Positions 14,471 to 16,519 of a stretch of DNA of 16,519 nt are shown in pieces. The notes below the pieces were generated by a model that had not been told where the DNA came from, did not search any database, and saw only the letters and a list, made by a program, of their open reading frames with translations. Origin of the DNA: Helicobacteraceae bacterium (GTDB lineage: Bacteria; Campylobacterota; Campylobacteria; Campylobacterales; Sulfurimonadaceae); contig JALUJE010000009.1 of the NCBI GenBank assembly GCA_027057185.1, positions 1 to 16,519 on the forward strand, written 5' to 3'. Both the position numbers and the translations under genes were made by a program. Every line of letters starts with the position of its first letter. Position 1 is the stretch's first letter.

Positions 14471-15460
14471 ATGAATAAGATTAAAACTTCTCCACTTCTA
14501 CCTCAAGAGTTTGTTGTTGAACAAATTTGCGAGAATGAAGCAAACATAATAGCTTATCCATTTGAAACGGGTTTTGCGGTATCACTAGCTCACCCGCTTC
14601 GCCGTTTTTTATTGAGTAGCTCGGTAGGGTTTGCTCCCATCGCCATTAAAATTGAGGGTGCCAAGCATGAGTTTGACTCGGTACGTGGTATGCTTGAAGA
14701 TATTTCAGATTTTATAATTAACTTAAAAGGCATTCGCTTCAAGCTAAATAATGATGCAACTGAGGCACGAGTATCGTACAGTTTTAGCGGTCCTTGTGAG
14801 ATTACAGGAAGTGATCTTAATAACGATGATGTTGAGATTGTAACCCCAGAAGCATTTTTAGCAACGCTTAATGAAGATGCTACACTAAATTTTGAGATTA
14901 TTATCAATAAAGGTATCGGATATGCACCGAGTGAAGATATTCGCGACGATATTGAAGAGGGCTTTATTGCATTAGATGCTTTTTTTACTCCGGTACGTAA
15001 TGTAACGTATGAGATTGAAAATGTTCTGGTTGAGGATAATCCAAACTTTGAGAAAGTTATTATAAAAATTGTAACTGATGGACAAATTTCACCTTTGGAT
15101 GCATTTCGAAATTCTCTTGAAGTGATGTATGGTCAATTGGCAGTATTTAATAGTGAAATCAATATTCAGGCACCAAGTACTGTGGAACGCGTTGAAGAGT
15201 CAGTCGAGTTGAAACAGTTATTGACCAGTATTGATGAATTGGGTTTGAGTGCACGTAGTTTTAACTGCTTGGATCGATCCAATATTAAGTTTGTTGGTGA
15301 AATTACATTGATGAGCCAAAATGATCTGAAAAATGTGAAAAACTTAGGTAAAAAATCTTTTGATGAAATTGTTGAAAAACTCGAAGAGTTTGGATTTGCA
15401 GTTGGATCTGATTTATCAGATGATTTAATCAGTGCTTTCAAAAAGAAATTAGAAGAGTAA
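14471..15460 (+). CDS. rpoA: RNA polymerase alpha subunit
   Basis: The 329-residue protein has the N-terminal dimerisation/assembly domain ([20 protein letters not shown] and the GKI-like strands; about 1-228), a linker and the C-terminal DNA- and activator-binding domain (about 250-320: [35 protein letters not shown]). It assembles beta and beta' and contacts UP elements. It lies 20 nt after rpsD, with AAAAAAGGGCG upstream of the ATG, and 12 nt before rplQ. Full length, ordinary order. Confidence 0.98.
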   Translation: MNKIKTSPLLPQEFVVEQICENEANIIAYPFETGFAVSLAHPLRRFLLSSSVGFAPIAIKIEGAKHEFDSVRGMLEDISDFIINLKGIRFKLNNDATEARVSYSFSGPCEITGSDLNNDDVEIVTPEAFLATLNEDATLNFEIIINKGIGYAPSEDIRDDIEEGFIALDAFFTPVRNVTYEIENVLVEDNPNFEKVIIKIVTDGQISPLDAFRNSLEVMYGQLAVFNSEINIQAPSTVERVEESVELKQLLTSIDELGLSARSFNCLDRSNIKFVGEITLMSQNDLKNVKNLGKKSFDEIVEKLEEFGFAVGSDLSDDLISAFKKKLEE

Positions 15461-15472
15461 AGAGGAAATATA

Positions 15473-15823
15473 ATGAGACATCGTCATGGTTACCGCAAGC
15501 TAGGTCGTACCAGTGCACATCGTGCTGCACTGCTTAAGAACCTGACCATTGCGTTAATTGAAAATGGAAAAATAGAGACTACTGTGCCCAAAGCAAAAGA
15601 GCTGCGCTCGTATGCTGAGAAGCTAATTACCATAGCGCGTACCGGTGATGCTAATGCTCACCGAACAGTATTTGCAGCATTACAAAGCAAAGAAGCTACT
15701 AAAAAACTACTCAATGAAATTGCACCGGAGTATAGAGAGCGTAACGGGGGTTATACTCGAATTACACGAACACGTATTCGTCGTGGTGATGCAACGACCA
15801 TGGCATTTATTGAATTTGTATAA
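15473..15823 (+). CDS. rplQ: Ribosomal protein L17
   Basis: The 116-residue protein starts [20 protein letters not shown], followed by [26 protein letters not shown] and, at the end, [26 protein letters not shown]. These are the diagnostic parts of bacterial L17, which lies near the peptide exit tunnel in the 50S. AGAGGAAA precedes the ATG. It ends the alpha operon, and a double hairpin follows at once. Confidence 0.98.
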   Translation: MRHRHGYRKLGRTSAHRAALLKNLTIALIENGKIETTVPKAKELRSYAEKLITIARTGDANAHRTVFAALQSKEATKKLLNEIAPEYRERNGGYTRITRTRIRRGDATTMAFIEFV

Positions 15824-15827
15824 ATGA

Positions 15828-15860
15828 TAGTAAGATGAAAGCATTGCTTTTATCTTACTA
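15828..15860 (+). terminator. Strong hairpin after rplQ, probable operon terminator
   Basis: TAGTAAGAT (15828-15836) pairs with ATCTTACTA (15852-15860), and AAAGC (15838-15842) with GCTTT (15846-15850). One G-T wobble joins them, giving 15 continuous pairs around a 3-nt loop. There is no U-tract after the stem (GTAACG follows), so it is not a textbook intrinsic terminator. RNA-end protection or pausing are alternatives. Confidence 0.55.
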
Positions 15861-15893
15861 GTAACGATCTGCTGCACAGCAGCACTGCGTTAC
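15861..15893 (+). repeat. Second hairpin directly after the first (inverted repeat)
   Basis: GTAACG (15861-15866) pairs with CGTTAC (15888-15893). Inside, TGCTG (15870-15874) pairs with CAGCA (15880-15884), leaving a symmetric 3 x 3 internal loop (ATC/CTG) and a 5-nt apical loop. It abuts the hairpin ending at 15860, without a base between. The pair could end transcription, protect the 3' end, or be a REP-like palindrome. Confidence 0.55.
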
Positions 15894-15943
15894 CACACTT
15901 CTAGTGATTACCCCTTCATATATGTATTGTTCTAAGGATGACT

Positions 15944-16519
15944 ATGTCAGTGGAATTCGGATTTGGAACCTATAGAGTAGTTGATCAAAACCTTGAGCAT
16001 ATCCAAGCATTACGCTTAGCGATAGAATCAGGGGTTCGTATTATAGACACTTCACCCAATTATATGGATGGTGCCGCTGAACGTGCCGTTGCTACGGTAC
16101 TTGCACAATCGGGTCAGGTCGTGGATGATATTGAAATTATCGGTAAATTTGGATATATACAAGGCTCATTGCTTGAGCAGATTAAGGGTGATAATCCATT
16201 TAATGGGGTTGTGAAGTATAGCGACAGTTGCTATCATTGTATTGATGCCGAATTTATGCGAGAACAATTGCGTCAGTCACTACAACGGCTTGAGCAAAAT
16301 GTGTTAGCGTGTTATCTGCTTCACAATCCTGAATATTACCTATATGACGCACTCAATAATGGCATATCAGTAGACGCAGCGCGTGATACCATGTTGCAAC
16401 GTATCTATACTGTTTTTGTAGCGTTGGAACAAGAAGTGCAGAAGGGTCGAATAAAAAGCTACGGTATCAGCTCTAACAGTGTTGCAAAAGCATCACGGGA
16501 ACCGGATTTTTTACCCTAT
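15944..16519 (+). CDS. Aldo/keto reductase, N-terminal part (3' end outside window)
   Basis: The frame is open for 192 codons to the window edge. It begins MSVEFGFGTYRVVDQNLEHI, typical of the first strand of the aldo/keto reductase TIM barrel. All four catalytic residues are visible: D35 and Y40 (IDTSPNYMDGAAE), K68 (IIGKFGY) and H127 (CYLLHNPE). YGISSNS near residue 172 is a further family mark. The enzyme would reduce a carbonyl compound with NADPH; its substrate is unknown. The ATG at 15944 is chosen because AAGGA (15934-15938) lies 5 nt upstream; an ATG at 15938 is too close to that site. The codon at 15944 follows a 120-nt gap after rplQ, so the gene probably has its own promoter, though I see only a weak TATATG box near 15919. 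Confidence 0.87.
   Translation, partial: MSVEFGFGTYRVVDQNLEHIQALRLAIESGVRIIDTSPNYMDGAAERAVATVLAQSGQVVDDIEIIGKFGYIQGSLLEQIKGDNPFNGVVKYSDSCYHCIDAEFMREQLRQSLQRLEQNVLACYLLHNPEYYLYDALNNGISVDAARDTMLQRIYTVFVALEQEVQKGRIKSYGISSNSVAKASREPDFLPY

Noticed and set aside
14590..14907. 105-codon minus-strand frame within rpoA
   Set aside because: Antisense shadow with Ser-rich low complexity; rpoA is intact and conserved here.
1..16519. Search for CRISPR arrays, insertion sequences, tRNA genes, toxin-antitoxin pairs or phage genes
   Set aside because: No regularly spaced repeats, terminal inverted repeats, cloverleaf-like sequences or transposase/integrase motifs were seen; all strong frames are housekeeping genes or the few unknowns listed.

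Overview
The window looks like core chromosome from a free-living member of the Campylobacterota (Epsilonproteobacteria), probably near Sulfurimonas, Sulfuricurvum or Sulfurovum. This rests on protein character (petC tail, QueE and QueD variants, RpoA and S4 forms), on AT-rich promoters with a -10 box but no clear -35 box, and on gene order. From memory, not checked here, Campylobacter jejuni keeps nearly the same order around Cj0149c-Cj0161c. I see no mobile element, CRISPR array, tRNA, rRNA or phage gene.

Layout. 1-318 is the 3' end of cytochrome c1 (petC), followed by a hairpin terminator and an AT-rich region of about 330 nt that leads to a 388-residue outer-membrane porin (683-1849). Next is a tightly coupled set: moaA (molybdopterin), queE and queD (7-deazaguanine/queuosine). 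moeA lies on the minus strand, overlapping queD tail to tail by 11 nt. A four-helix membrane protein of unknown function (5539-5955) overlaps rsmE by 4 nt. After a short regulatory gap come rpmE, rsmI and rlmB, so three rRNA methyltransferases sit around one ribosomal protein gene. Without a gap, rlmB leads into a bitopic membrane protein whose N-terminus aligns by eye with the RodZ helix-turn-helix domain, and into a secreted protein of unknown function that overlaps it by 7 nt. An AlaC-type aminotransferase and homoserine dehydrogenase (hom) follow, again overlapping by 7 nt.

From about 12.8 kb the alpha ribosomal operon runs rpmJ-rpsM-rpsK-rpsD-rpoA-rplQ. It has its own T-tract-rich promoter and a structured leader, and neither infA nor secY is directly upstream. 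It ends in two consecutive strong hairpins with no U-tract. The window closes inside an aldo/keto reductase gene.

Almost everything here is housekeeping: translation machinery, rRNA and tRNA modification, Moco synthesis and aspartate-family amino acids. The least explained parts are the RodZ-like/secreted protein pair (8476-10172), the variant metal-site spacings in QueE and QueD, the rpmE leader with competing hairpins, and the double hairpin after rplQ. I found no convincing new defence or mobile system.
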